Assembly: GCA_963969395.1 (NCBI GenBank) | Contig: OZ017797.1 | Location: 13,950,001-14,014,000, forward strand | Source of the DNA: Pseudoscleropodium purum | Lineage: Eukaryota; Streptophyta; Bryopsida; Hypnales; Brachytheciaceae | DNA length: 64,000 bases | Direction: 5' to 3' | Shown: one piece after another, positions 26,685 to 37,020 of the stretch | How positions within the stretch are numbered: the stretch's first letter is position 1 | Layout: every line of letters starts with the position of its first letter | Made by a program: the position numbers and the translations under genes | Notes under the pieces: generated by a model | What the model was told of the DNA's origin: nothing | Database searches by the model: none | Seen by the model: the letters and a program-made list of their open reading frames with translations, nothing else

Positions 26685-28300
26685 TGTCACGCCCCTATCC
26701 CCTTGGGATGCCCGAAGCGCCTTAGTGAGCAAGGGAGACCTTGGTGGTGACTCCCCAAACCTTGCAATAGACTAAGATGAGAGTTGTGAGACACTCTCAA
26801 GCAAATAGGGTGCAATAGTGCCCTGGATTTGAAGGTTATGGTAGAGTGTCATACATTCTTGGAAATCTCTTGAGAAGACACACCTAACCGTCCAATGAAT
26901 GCGTGATTTAAACTAGTTGACTAGAAGTTATAGCCGTTCAAAGCTAGGGGTGTATCAGTGGCACTAGGACACTTTAGGCCTAAGAGTAAGGGGTTCCCAA
27001 GAAATACTTTAAGGAAGTATGGCATGTAGCATATCAATAGAAAGCTAAGAACACAAGGATGCTATAATGACAAGCATTATGAGGTTTTAAGTTAGGAGTC
27101 AAAAGTTATAGCCAAAAAAGGGCCGTGGTGAAGGCGTGACGTCTTCCTCGATGGACCCGAATATTTGAAGGGCCATAACTTGCTAAGAACTTGTTCAAAT
27201 GGGACAAGTGAGTAGTCCATAGGCATCTACTTGTCGTGTAGATATCAATAATGGACTTGCATGTTGGATTTGGAGATTTGAGCGCAGAGTTAAGCTGTTT
27301 GGAAGTTCAGAAGCCCAAATGGTGAAGAAACTAAGGGAGTTCGGATTGGATTTGGGTGGTCTTCCAAAATCCAAGGTGGATTGGGTACCTCCTTTAACAT
27401 AGAATGGGGGGGGGGGGGAGGTCTGCTGAATTCCATAGAAAGTATTATAGGAGGAGTTGATCTCCTTCCTTCTTTATTTTTGGAACCTTGGTAAGTCCCA
27501 ATGAATCCTGGTTACTTAAAGTTGGTGGTGAGCCTTTATCACCGGTTCCAAGGCACCATGGGACACTTGTGTGAAGTGTCTTGTAGCACCAGTTGGGATG
27601 GAACTCACCTCAACTTAGCCTACACTCCATGTGTCATGAGTGGAAAGTTCCAATTAGCAATGCCAAAGAATAGCAAATACATTAAGGACTAGTTTGGAAT
27701 AGGGTGCCTCTCAAGGGCAGTGAAGACCATGGTGAATAGTGCCACCACGGGCCTTATCACTCCAAAATGGAGTTCCATCCCATGTCACCAAATCACATGT
27801 CTAGTATCACGTGGAGCAGGGTTGACACGATGTCCGGACGTCCGGGACGTCCGGACGCGGACGTTGTGTCCGCAGCGTCCGCTGACATTCGCGTCCCGGC
27901 GGACGCAGCGTCCACTTGTCCGCTTGTCCGCCCGATTACGGCCGTTCGATCGACGCGCGGACTGATCTGGTCCGCACGATCTGGGCGTCCGCCTCGCCCG
28001 TCCGCCCCGCCCTGCCCGTCCACTTTCCGACAGCGGTCGGGACGCTGCATCCGCTAGCGTCCGTGCGTCCGGACGTCCGGAAAACGGACGCTATTTTGGG
28101 GCGGACGTTGACATTCGTCAACCCTGACGTGGAGAGTGTGTACTAGAGTCCTGACGATTAGGATTTAGCAAAGTGAGTTGGAAACGGGAACTAACACTAT
28201 GAGTGCGTGGCATGTGTAGTGTTAGCTAGTTGTGGTTCAAGCAAGGTTGGAAACAAAGCGTGGTAAACCCATTGAGCAGTGAAGTGTGTTTTGGGCCACT
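26685..28300 (+). mobile_element. probable solo LTR-like insertion
   Basis: Sister CACTA-like copies lack this block: the match breaks off just before TGTCACGCCCC (26685) and resumes near GGGCCAC (about 28300). TGTCACGCCCC is a very common start of Ty3/gypsy LTRs in plants. The composition is less AT-rich than the surroundings, and no coding domain is present, which fits a solo LTR of about 1.3 kb plus the 310-bp MITE inside it. I could not fix the right end or find a 5-bp duplication. It could instead be another kind of insertion. Confidence 0.42.
27817..28126 (+). mobile_element. GC-rich hAT MITE, copy 1
   Basis: Inverted ends CAGGGTTGAC and GTCAACCCTG enclose 310 bp and are flanked by a perfect 8-bp duplication ACGTGGAG (27809-27816 and 28127-28134). 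The ends and the 8-bp duplication define a hAT-type element. The interior is extremely G+C- and CpG-rich for this window and is packed with GTCCG/CGGAC motifs in both orientations. Frames of 61-96 codons cross it on both strands, but they have the biased composition of the repeat and are not genes. A second copy lies at 33975-34252 in the opposite orientation. Confidence 0.9.
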
Positions 28301-28891
28301 ATATGCAGGCAAATGCCTCTAGAGGGATTTGAACTTTGAATCTCATATTTGAAGGTTCAAGGTTCCAACCACTAAATCACCCAAATACTTAAATGACCAT
28401 CCAAGTATTAGAAATTTATATATTTAGTTTTTTTATTGTTTTTTCATGTGTTTTGTATTTTCAACAGACTTTAGAGGTCATTTAGTCATAGTAGAATACA
28501 TTTTTTCAAAAAACTTGGAACTAAAAAAAGCTATAAATTCAAACTAACTTTCACCTTTAAGAAATCTGTTTGTGATTTTGAGTCTCCAATAAAAAGTTAT
28601 GGACAAAAATCAAAGAGGATGTTTGAAAATGTCAAAATAAATGTTCTTAACTACCCCTCTCTGATTTTTGTCTATAATTTTTGATTGGAGGATCGAAATC
28701 CAAAAAGATTCTTAAAAAATTCCAAATTCAACAAAAACTTGTTGATTTGGTCATTGCACTATCCAAATCAACAAAAATAAATTTGCCATTTTGTTGATTT
28801 TCACAAAAAGTTACAAAATGGTCATTCTACTATCCCAAATAACATAAATTAGTTGAATTTTTGTTGCTTTGGTCATGCATTTCTAGTATTG

Positions 28892-29340
28892 TTTTCTTTC
28901 TTGTGTGCCTCTGCCTCTAATGCCTTCTTTGAAGCTTGTGCCTTCTGCACAACAACTTTAGCTTCTTTTGCCAATCGAGCAAATTTCTACTTTCTCTTCT
29001 TTGTAAGCAAGATAGTGTTTGTAGCCTTTGCAACGCATGCAAAGCCAATGTCTGAAGCACTGGAATGTGACTTTGCTATTGCCACAAATAAATTATACAT
29101 CCTAGCCTCCCAAATGCCTGGTCTTCACTCCGATTTTAGAAACCCAAAATAGAACTTTCCAATCTTGATAGAAACAACACAATTGTAGAATTCAAGGACA
29201 TGTAGTGACGCAACTGCAACAAATGAAAGCAAAGACTGGAGTGTAGGTGGCTACTGCGTGGGAGAAGACGAAGGAGGTCCATTCAAATGATTGGCAACAA
29301 ATCCCTAATTTTGTGCCCATTTTGCGAAGGAAAAACACCA
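28892..29340 (-). pseudogene. hAT transposase pseudogene, N-terminal part
   Basis: On the minus strand this reads, with two stops, through VLEFYNCVVSIKIGKFYFGF, MYNLFVAIAKSHSSASDIGF and an alanine/lysine-rich helical stretch VVVQKAQASKKALEAEAHKK, then runs into the CACTA-like insertion. Across that insertion it joins in frame to a segment containing FNCGPLQCVAQETNNSVNA at about 26390. The function of this region in the family is not known to me. The likely start codon is not recognisable; 29340-29467 is non-coding and reaches the element end. Confidence 0.6.
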
Positions 29341-30249
29341 GAACCTAACATCACGCGATCTTCTCGGCAATTAAAGGCCCTTTTCTTTCATTTTCTCCTA
29401 TAGGTATGGTTCTAGGCTAAAATTTTTGGTGTAATTTTGCACCATATCACCAAAAAAAAAACCCTTGATTCTGATGAACAAACTCATCAAGTCAATTGCT
29501 TAACACTAAAATTTTCTAACTATGCTTCACAAAAAACACACTTAGAATGGGCCATATTGATAGCAAAGGCCAACAAAAAAATGACAAATGAAATTTTGGT
29601 GAATCTCACAATAAGAAATAACAATAAATCACTTCATTAAATTGTAATAAAAAATGGGAAGTTTTGACCACATAGTTTGTGAGATTATAGTACTTGAAGT
29701 GGGAAAAAATGTTTTTCAACATCTCAATTCTAGGTACTTTTGATGTAGAGAGGCTTTTGCATAAAATAATTTTTCTATTTTTTTCTATTTTTTGTTTGCT
29801 TTTAGTGACAAAGTTGATCAAATGTTCCAAAATAATTCATAACATTTCAAATTGGGGATCGTATATCAAAAATTTCCAATAAGAAACTAGCACCAAGAAA
29901 ATGTTCATGCAAAGTTGTTTTTTAATCAATTTAAGTCTTGTACATATTGTAATTTCTTCAATATGTAAAGCTAAATTATAGGTTAGGTGGGCATATTGGC
30001 AACCTAGCATAGGAAGAGACCAGGTTATGGTTGCTATGCTTGATTTATTCATAGGGCACTAACATTAAATAACTTTACTACATGTTAGACCTACATGGCA
30101 TGTCATGTAAAGTTGGTTGACACCTATGTTCCCATACTTCATGAGGTATAATTTTAAAAGATTCTACATTAAATTCAAAGTAGTCAATATCTAAGAATTG
30201 TCTCATTCAACTTCAAGAGCTTCCATAGACTAAATTGAAATGAGAAGAG

Positions 30250-31760
30250 AAGCACTTTATACAAGTAGGGTGGTAGGAAGTTAAAACAATCTATGTGGGA
30301 TATGTAGATTAGCATTAGTAAGAATTTAACCACTTATAGTTAAGTCAAAAGTAGGAAATGTGTTCCAAATAGAATTTCAAACCTCATTTTGTTATAATAA
30401 AATGACTTTTTCCAAAAAAATTGCAAATTATAGTTTTGGAAAATGTAGCTAAATTTAATTTCCAAAAATTCATTTATGCTTTTGACCTTTTAATAAAAAA
30501 TTATGGACAAAATTGAGAGTAGGATTAGAAGGTACATATTGTTTGACATTTTCAAACATCCTTTTTGAATTTTGTCCATAACTTTTCATTAAAGACTCAA
30601 AATTACAAAAAGATTTTTGGAGATTAATATTATCCTTATTTACCAAGTTTTCTTAATTCAAATGTTTTTGAAAGGATTGTTCTTCTATGTCAAAAATAAA
30701 ATTTGAAATTTGAATTTGAATATGATTCTTGCTTTTGACTAAATCCCTAAAGTTCTATAACTATGTTTTCATTGAAAACACTCAAAAACTACCATTAGTA
30801 GTATGAGGACCAAATTTTTGAAAAAAGGTTTTCTTTTACACATGTAAATGTAGGATTTTGTAATGTACTAATTTGAAAATATGTGGTAAGAATTTTAGAC
30901 ATTTCCACTATGTTGATTGTAAGATATTAGCATTTAAATTCACTAAAATCATTTTTTGGGCCTTGCAAAAAAATAAGGTGGTTGCAACCTCACAAATTTA
31001 CTTTTCTATGAAAAATGACCAAGATGATAGTGCATCTTTGAATTGTTTTTTCTAGATAGGTTGGCCACATGCTTAAAGAATTTCAAATCATTTGGAATAG
31101 GACAACATATAGGAAAAAAAATAGTAAGTAGTAGTAGAAAATGATTGAAAATACTTTATTATTAAGAATTTAATTATGGAATTGAAAAATTCCTATCCCA
31201 ATGGTTGGAATGTTGTAATAAACAATCTACATCCTTTGATTTTATTTTCTTCCCAAAATATTGAAAATTTGGTAAGATAAAGGATTTCAAAGTTTATTTT
31301 AGAGTAGGGAATCCATAACTACCCGCAAACAAAAAAAATCCTCATAACTTTTTACTTATTGATTAAAATGGAATGATTTAAAGTTTTCCATGTATATACA
31401 ATTCTATAAACCAATTTCAAATTTTTGTTTTTGAAAAAGGTGATTTTTTCTTATCTACCCCAACTGCCCGGTTATGGAAAGAAGTAATATATTAGGCTAT
31501 AATTTTTTACTCATATTTCTAAATGTCATGAAATTTAGTGAATATGAAAGACATTCCTTGTTCCTACCTTCTATTAAAATTTGGGCCAAAAATATGGAAA
31601 TCTGAAAATCTCTAGTCATATGCATTTGCCCAAAATTTCTATGTAGCCAAAAAATGCAGGTTGGTTTTTTAGGGATTAATTATGAGTATTTAAGCTCTTA
31701 CTAATCCTAATTCCATATTTTACATAGCTTGTTTGACCTCCTACCACCTCATATGTATAA
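30250..31760. mobile_element. foldback element type 1, split by a TTAA MITE
   Basis: The left arm is about 30255-30530 (CTTTATACAAGTAGGGTGG, GTGGGATATGTAGATTAG). The right arm begins near 30560 (TTTTGTCCATAACTTTTCA) and is interrupted after CTTTTGAC at 30739. It resumes at 31676 with TTAATTATGAG and continues to CCTACCACCTCATATG. The uninterrupted arms at 15870 and 50508 show the empty target. Confidence 0.65.
30744..31675. mobile_element. TTAA-flanked (piggyBac-like) MITE
   Basis: The ends are TCCCTAAAG and TTTTTAGGGA, flanked by TAAA (30740-30743, one change from TTAA) and TTAA (31676-31679). The host foldback sequence elsewhere reads GACTTAATTATGAG (50513-50526) without an insert, so the target really was TTAA. 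The element is 932 bp and has no transposase. It shares internal blocks with 17783-18705, 45170-47045 and 61317-62253. Confidence 0.75.
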
Positions 31761-33130
31761 AGAGCTCATCTTATTGGCCTTGCCTATATATAATAAGTGG
31801 TTGTTGAATGAATATTAGATAAAGTTGTAAAATATGTGGATTTCTTCGCATTTTAAACTACCTAAATTCAAATATGGAAGTTAGAAAAAAGTGCTTCATT
31901 TGTTCAAAAGAGAGGCATAGAAGTAATTGTCTTTTTAGTTTTTACCACCCTTTTTTGTACTTTATTGAAAATTCATGGATACAAAAATTTGTGAGACAAA
32001 CAATCTGTTTCAATCTAGGTGCAATGCCCTACCCAAACTCTTTGAGGTATTCTAGTGGAAATTTCGCTCCAATATAAATAACATTGCCTATGTTGCACCC
32101 TTCATCCATAAGAAACAACATTTTCCCCCATTATGACACCTTGTGGGTAAATCCAATTGTAAAAATATTTGGTAGAGTGTCAAGGTACTCCTAGTCTATA
32201 CATCTAAAAAACAAAAATAAAATATATAATAAATATTTCCGTTTTTAGTGAGCTACTCAAAATTCTAAAAATTATAACTTTAAGGAGAAGTTGCTAATTT
32301 AGATATTTTCAAGGGACAATTAGAGTGCAAAATGAGCAATGAGGAGAAGAACAAAATCAAGAAATTGTTTTTAACACTAGAAAATGCACTGTGTGAGCTG
32401 CATTCAATATAGGAATTCAACCTATTGAGCTCACCCAATGGCTTGTTCTTACATATAATGCGCTTCATATGGCACATTCTCTAAACCATTAATAACCAAT
32501 GTAGGGGAGGACCTTTTGCTCCTAAAGAAAGTGAAAGCCCCTAACGTTGCAATTTTCTAGTTGACTAAAAAATTACATTAGTGATAATTATTGACCATTG
32601 TGTGGCATTTTTTACTTTGTGTAGAAGCGTGACTTGTGTTGACAAACCAAACCACTAGTTTACTACCCAACTAGCCAATAACTATAGATGAATTAAATTG
32701 AATTCACTCCTAGGGATCCCGAGAAGGATTATCCCAAGCTCTAGCCTTAGAATCCAAAGGGAATGCACAAGTTAGGGTTAGATAACAACATTTTGCATAC
32801 TTCAAAAATCATGAGTTTTTTTAGCTTTGAGGATTTAAAAGTATCCCCCTAGTGTCATTGTTTTTGGCTCCCTAAGATCATACAATAAGGACACTACAAG
32901 AAAATCTTCATGAAACATGTGAGTAATCCATCAAGCTTTGAAAAATGGTGCCCAATTTTTACAAGTTGATGAACTTGCTCAAGTGTATCCTATTGGTAAG
33001 ACTAGGGTGGAGAATATTTTAAGTTTGGCCCAAGCATAGACTATGCTAGATGCATATAGAGTGTTAGAGTGGTGATGCTCTTATAAGATCAAATTGTAGT
33101 TGAACCAAATATTTTTTTTACACAAAGAAA

Positions 33131-33700
33131 AATAAATTGATTTTGTTTTTGTTTTTGTTTGTTATATAAATAAAGATCATAGTACACAACAAGTCAAGTG
33201 CCACAACTAATATCAAATATGCAATTCAAAACTAAGAAGGAATGCATAACAAATACACCCACTTGCTATTCAACATTATTACGATGACCACTAAGGTTGA
33301 AGAGTTTAAATCATTTTTTCAATTGAAGCGGCACGCAATAAAAAAAAAGCTTTGGGTTGAACGTGTTTTGTTGCTTTGGATCAAGATTTTGGAAAAGTAG
33401 ATGCCCATAAGATGTTTTCAAGGGTGTTTTTGCACAATCCCTTCTTCTTTGTAGACATTGCAAACTCGCATATAGATTGTGGTAAAGAAGCCCTTCATTT
33501 GACTTTAAATGAGGAAGTTTAGGGCATTGAGGTTGTACCTTCCAAAGACTAACAATTTGAGGTTGTGCATGTAGTAGTGCATGCCCTATTGGTTGAAAAG
33601 GGAATCACAAAGTTTGATGATTGACCATTAAACTTATTGGTGCTAAAGCATAGAGGGTATGGGCTTTCATTTATTCATATCTTAGTTGTTTTGCTTTTAG
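33131..33700. other. AT-rich stretch upstream of gypsy pol
   Basis: This is probably the upstream part of the Ty3/gypsy element, because short frames continue towards the reverse transcriptase. The sequence is too decayed for me to identify gag or protease, and no LTR was recognised. Confidence 0.35.
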
Positions 33701-33974
33701 ATTCAAAGAATTTGAAGGCTATAAAGGCAAACTTATTCATATTCAATTAGAGGATGATCATTCAACCTTTAGATGCCTTTACAAATTGAGTATCTCATAG
33801 AAAGATGGTGTCCAAACTCATTGTCAAGATTTATTGGCCAAGGGTTTGATTGAACTTTTCAATAGCAAATATGCTTGTACTTCAGTTATGCCTTCTAAGA
33901 AGGATGTATTTGGTAACTGGATAAAGAAATGAATGTGTAGAAATTATTGCCTAATTAACTGTAAGACCAAATTA

Positions 33975-34252
33975 CAGGGTTGACGAATCTCTACGTCCGC
34001 CCGAAAAAAGCGTCCGTAACCCGGACGTCGGCGGACGAAGCGTCCCTCCCGCCGTCGGAAAGCAGACGGGCAAGGCGGGGCGGACGGCCCGAGGTGGACG
34101 CCCAGATCGTGTGGACCACATCAGTCCGCATGTCGATTGGACGGCCGTAATTGGGCGGACGGGGGACAGGCGGACATTGCGTCCGCCAGGACCGCGAATG
34201 TTAGCGGACACTACGGACACAGTGTCCGCGTCCGGATGTCGTGTCAACCCTA
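33975..34252 (-). mobile_element. GC-rich hAT MITE, copy 2
   Basis: Ends CAGGGTTGAC and GTCAACCCTA (last base changed) are flanked by a perfect 8-bp duplication CCAAATTA (33967-33974 and 34253-34260). It is a 278-bp relative of 27817-28126 in reverse orientation, about 80% identical by eye, with more TG/CA in place of CG, suggesting more methylation decay. It sits inside the gypsy RT; removing it with one CCAAATTA rejoins the RT reading frame between CKTK and LDRYPMP. Confidence 0.9.
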
Positions 34253-35117
34253 CCAAATTAGATCGGTATCCAATGCCAATGCTAGATGAGATATTTGATG
34301 TAGTGGGATTTTCTCACTAGAAGAAAAATAGTGCCCAAATTAACAAAACATCAACAATTTCTTGTTAATTTGGATACTGTAACATTCATTTCACAAATTT
34401 TTGTTAATTTTGCTCAAATTAACAAAATAGTCTTGTTTTTTTTGTTAATTTGGATAGTACAATTACCACATCAACAAAAATTTGTTAATTTTTTTGGAAT
34501 CTTTTAGAATCTTTTGAAAAAAATTAGAATCTTTAAGAATCTTTGAAAATCTTTGGAAATCTTTAATATACAATGTAAATTTAAGAATAAAATAACTACA
34601 CAATTTGGTGTCTATTAGAGTCAACAGACTTTTGGAGTTATTTTGGTCTTATAAATGAACTTTTTCAAAAATCTTTAAACTAATAAAAGTTATCAAATTA
34701 AGTTATCTTTCACCTTCAACAATCCATTTGAGATTCAAATCCTTCAATCAAAAGTTGTGGACAAAATTCAAAGAGAGGTAGAAATGAACATTTTTTTAAA
34801 TATTTTTAAACACCTTTTCTAATTTTTGTTTATAACTTTTGATTAAGAGATTTAAATCTCAAACATATTGTTGGAAGTGAAAGATAGCTTAATTTTCCAA
34901 GTTTTGTTAATTCAAAGGTTTTTTTTAAAAAGTCTGTTTATGAGGTAAAAATTGACCCCAAAGTCTACTGACTTGAAATGACTATAAGAAAAAATTCAAA
35001 AAGTACATAATTAAGTTTTGGCACTATTTGTAATTATGTGAAATTACAAATGTTGCAATGGTTTGAACTTTGAACTTCATCCATGAGGTTCAAGATTCAA
35101 ACCTTGATGGTGACATT

Positions 35118-35370
35118 TGTTAAAGATTGTGTACATATTAGTGTAGATGATGTAGAGTCAGCCTTAGGAGTAGCATTAAACACTTAGTTAGTGTTAGAGT
35201 CCATGGGTATTGCTCGTAGTCAAAGGCAGCCCAATGTAGTTAGTTATCCCACGTGGTTTGTGGTTAACTAGGAAAGGCTTTTAGCTTATATTGAGTCCAC
35301 TCATGTGGCTTTGTATCTTCTACCATCTAAATAAAGCCTTTCTCTCAAACACTACTTCGTAATCTCAATA
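35118..35370 (+). repeat. copia 5' LTR (253 bp)
   Basis: It begins TGTTAAAGATTGTG and ends AATCTCAATA. The end is fixed by the adjacent primer-binding site on the left copy and by the ACATT target duplication on the right copy, so the terminus is TA rather than the usual CA. A CTAAATAAAGCC motif near its 3' part could act in polyadenylation. Confidence 0.9.
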
Positions 35371-35384
35371 GGTTATGGGCCCAC
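35371..35384 (+). promoter_or_regulatory. primer-binding site matching the initiator tRNA-Met anticodon arm
   Basis: Directly after the LTR, GGTTATGGGCCCAC is complementary to the anticodon stem-loop of plant initiator tRNA-Met as I remember it (it contains the complement of CAU plus both stem sides), not to the tRNA 3' end. Drosophila copia and yeast Ty5 use the same region, priming from a half-tRNA cut in the anticodon loop. The usual plant copia site, TGGTATCAGAGC, is absent. Confidence 0.75.
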
Positions 35385-36215
35385 GCACTTTGAGTTGTGC
35401 TTGAAGGAGAAGTTCATATCATTTGGAGGAGATCTTGGAGTTTGGAGGAGCAATCAACATTTTGTCTCTCTTTCACCTACAAACCATATGGTGTGAGTTA
35501 TTTTGGACTTTTGTTGGTTGGTTTGTGAGGTTTGGAGTGCATTTTGGGTGAGAGATTGCTTATGGTAGTAATCACACCTTATGAGGGCTAGTTGCATGCT
35601 CCTAGTTTGAGTTTGTGCTTGGAAGAGTACATTGAGAGCCCATTGAGGGCTAATTGTGCACTTAGGTGCATTGTTGATTGTGATTGTGCCAATTGCAATC
35701 TAGTGAGAGTCTTTTGTGAGGCTTGGAAGCAACTTTGGATTGCTTGAGGTATTTGCCATCCATTGAAGGCTGATTGCTGCCCTTGTGGTGTTGTTGAAAG
35801 GCAATTTGTCTACTTTGGAGTTTGGATGATCCAACTAGGGTTATTGGAGGCCATTGTGGCCTTGAAGTGCTAATTGTGAATATTAGCCTCCATTTAGGGC
35901 TGATTGGAAGTCTTGAGCCCCTTGGAGTGTGGAGTACCCTATTTGTGAGGAGCTTTGTGAGTGTGCTTGCTGATTTGGGGTAGCACTAGTCCATGACATC
36001 CATGTTTTAGATTTGAGCTTCATTAGGATCTGAATTGGTGTGGAGAGAAGTGTTTGGTCGTTCTTGGGTTAGTAGGACCTTAGGAGGTCCTTGTGATGGC
36101 TGATTGGTGCCATTTCAGCCCCATTGGCTGCCAAGGGATTGTTTGGAGGCTGAATTGAGTTTGTGAACTTCAAGAGACTTTTTGGAGGCTGCCAACAAGT
36201 GGGAGCTGCTTCACC
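35385..36215 (+). other. copia untranslated leader
   Basis: About 830 bp separate the primer-binding site and the gag start. They contain degenerate repeats of the type CCATTGAGGGCTGATTG (near 35640, 35760, 35890), with no open frame of note. Confidence 0.7.
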
Positions 36216-37020
36216 ATGGCATCAAGTAGAGGAAATGGCGTGTGCATCATTGACAAGTTTGAAGGGGAGAACTTTGGCATGTGAAAGTTCAAGATGGAGA
36301 TGATCCTTGCGGAGAAGGACTTGTGGGATATGGTGGATGGGAGTGAGGAGCTTCCAAGTGAAGATGCGGATCCAAAGACCAAGAAGGCATGGGAGAGGAA
36401 GGAGAAGAAGGCCTTTGCTCTCATTGCCATCAACCTTGTGGACCGCCAAATTGCACACATTCGCCATTGCAAGGGACCAGCCCAAGCATGGACCACGCTT
36501 TGCAACATCCACGAAACCAAGAGCCTCTCCAACATCCTCTTTCTTTGGCGCAAGTTCTTCACTAGCAAGATGCAAGAGGAGGACGATTTGTTGGATCACG
36601 TGAACAAGGTCAAGGCTCTTACGGATGAGTTGGCTTGTTTGGAGGCGCCCGTGACGGAGGGAGATGTGGTGATGACCTTGTTGGCAAGCTTGCCACCGTC
36701 TTATGAGTTCCTCATCACCGCATTGGAGACGAGGCCCACCAAGGAACTGACCATGGAGTTTGTGACCGCACACTTGATGCATGAGGTGACCAAGCGCTAG
36801 GAGAATGAGGCCCAAGGGGAGGGATCAGCACTTGTCTCAAGACATGGCAAAGGAGGCAACACCAAGGCGTTCAAGGAGACAAGGACGTGCTTCAAGTGTG
36901 GCAAATTAGGCCACATTGCTAGGCATTGCAAGAGCAGCCAAGGCAAAGACAAGGAGAGTGCACACCAAGCTTCCAAAGAGGAGGAAGAGGAGGATTTCGC
37001 CTTTGCAGCCCATGGAGGAG
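36216..37020 (+). pseudogene. copia gag (UBN2-type) with zinc knuckle
   Basis: It starts at ATGGCATCAAGTAG. The gag core contains KAWERKEKKAFALIAINLVD and LPPSYEFLITALE, typical of the copia-type gag polypeptide, followed by a CCHC zinc knuckle CFKCGKLGHIARHC (36888-36929) that binds RNA in the particle. Two stops interrupt it: TGA at 36282-36284, where a tryptophan codon is expected, and TAG at 36798-36800, where CAG is likely. The frame runs on without a break into protease, so gag and pol are one reading frame, as is usual for plant copia elements. Confidence 0.9.

Larger units (their letters stand above)
26447..28891 (-). mobile_element. CACTA-like non-autonomous element inside the hAT transposase
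   Basis: The left end starts CACAAATAAAAAATTCATGACC (decayed CACTA) and the right end is GGTCATGCATTTCTAGTATTG. The reverse complement of the right end, CAATACTAGAAATGCATGACC, mirrors the left end. Three-base duplications TTT lie at 26444-26446 and 28892-28894. Removing the element and one TTT puts the hAT N-terminal and central coding segments in the same frame, which is strong support for these exact ends. The interior contains the family's tRNA-like segment on the minus strand (28313-28385) and TTGTTGATTTGGTCA subterminal repeats. An LTR-like sequence interrupts it at about 26685-28300. Confidence 0.72.
22016..29467 (-). mobile_element. hAT-superfamily transposon, decayed and interrupted
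   Basis: Flanks ATTATGAT (22008-22015) and ATTCTGAT (29468-29475) form an 8-bp target duplication with one mismatch, as expected for hAT. Ends are imperfect inverted repeats: the right end reverse-complemented starts CAAGGGTTTTTT, and the left end starts CATTTTTTG, with a second matching block (GGTGATATGGTGC against GGAGATGGGTGC). The uninterrupted copy A gives the empty site. Inside, a minus-strand transposase pseudogene occupies 29340 down to 23083, broken by a CACTA-like insertion at 26447-28891; without that, the element would be about 5.0 kb. The stretch 22016-23080, downstream of the coding region, shows no gene. Confidence 0.72.
20325..33130 (+). repeat. long dispersed repeat, copy B (heavily interrupted)
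   Basis: This is the second copy of the repeat described at 12170-19620. It is broken by an unclassified insertion at about 20950-21690, the hAT transposon 22016-29467 and a TTAA MITE at 30744-31675. Where copy A reads ATTATTTTGATGAACAAAC (about 13129-13147), copy B has the hAT element between ATTATGAT and ATTCTGAT. The copies look 75-85% identical by eye, so the duplication predates most of these insertions. Confidence 0.6.

Noticed and set aside
27720..28146. Several overlapping open frames of 60-96 codons on both strands
   Set aside because: They lie largely in the GC-rich MITE and exist because its CG-rich sequence lacks stop codons; none resembles a protein.
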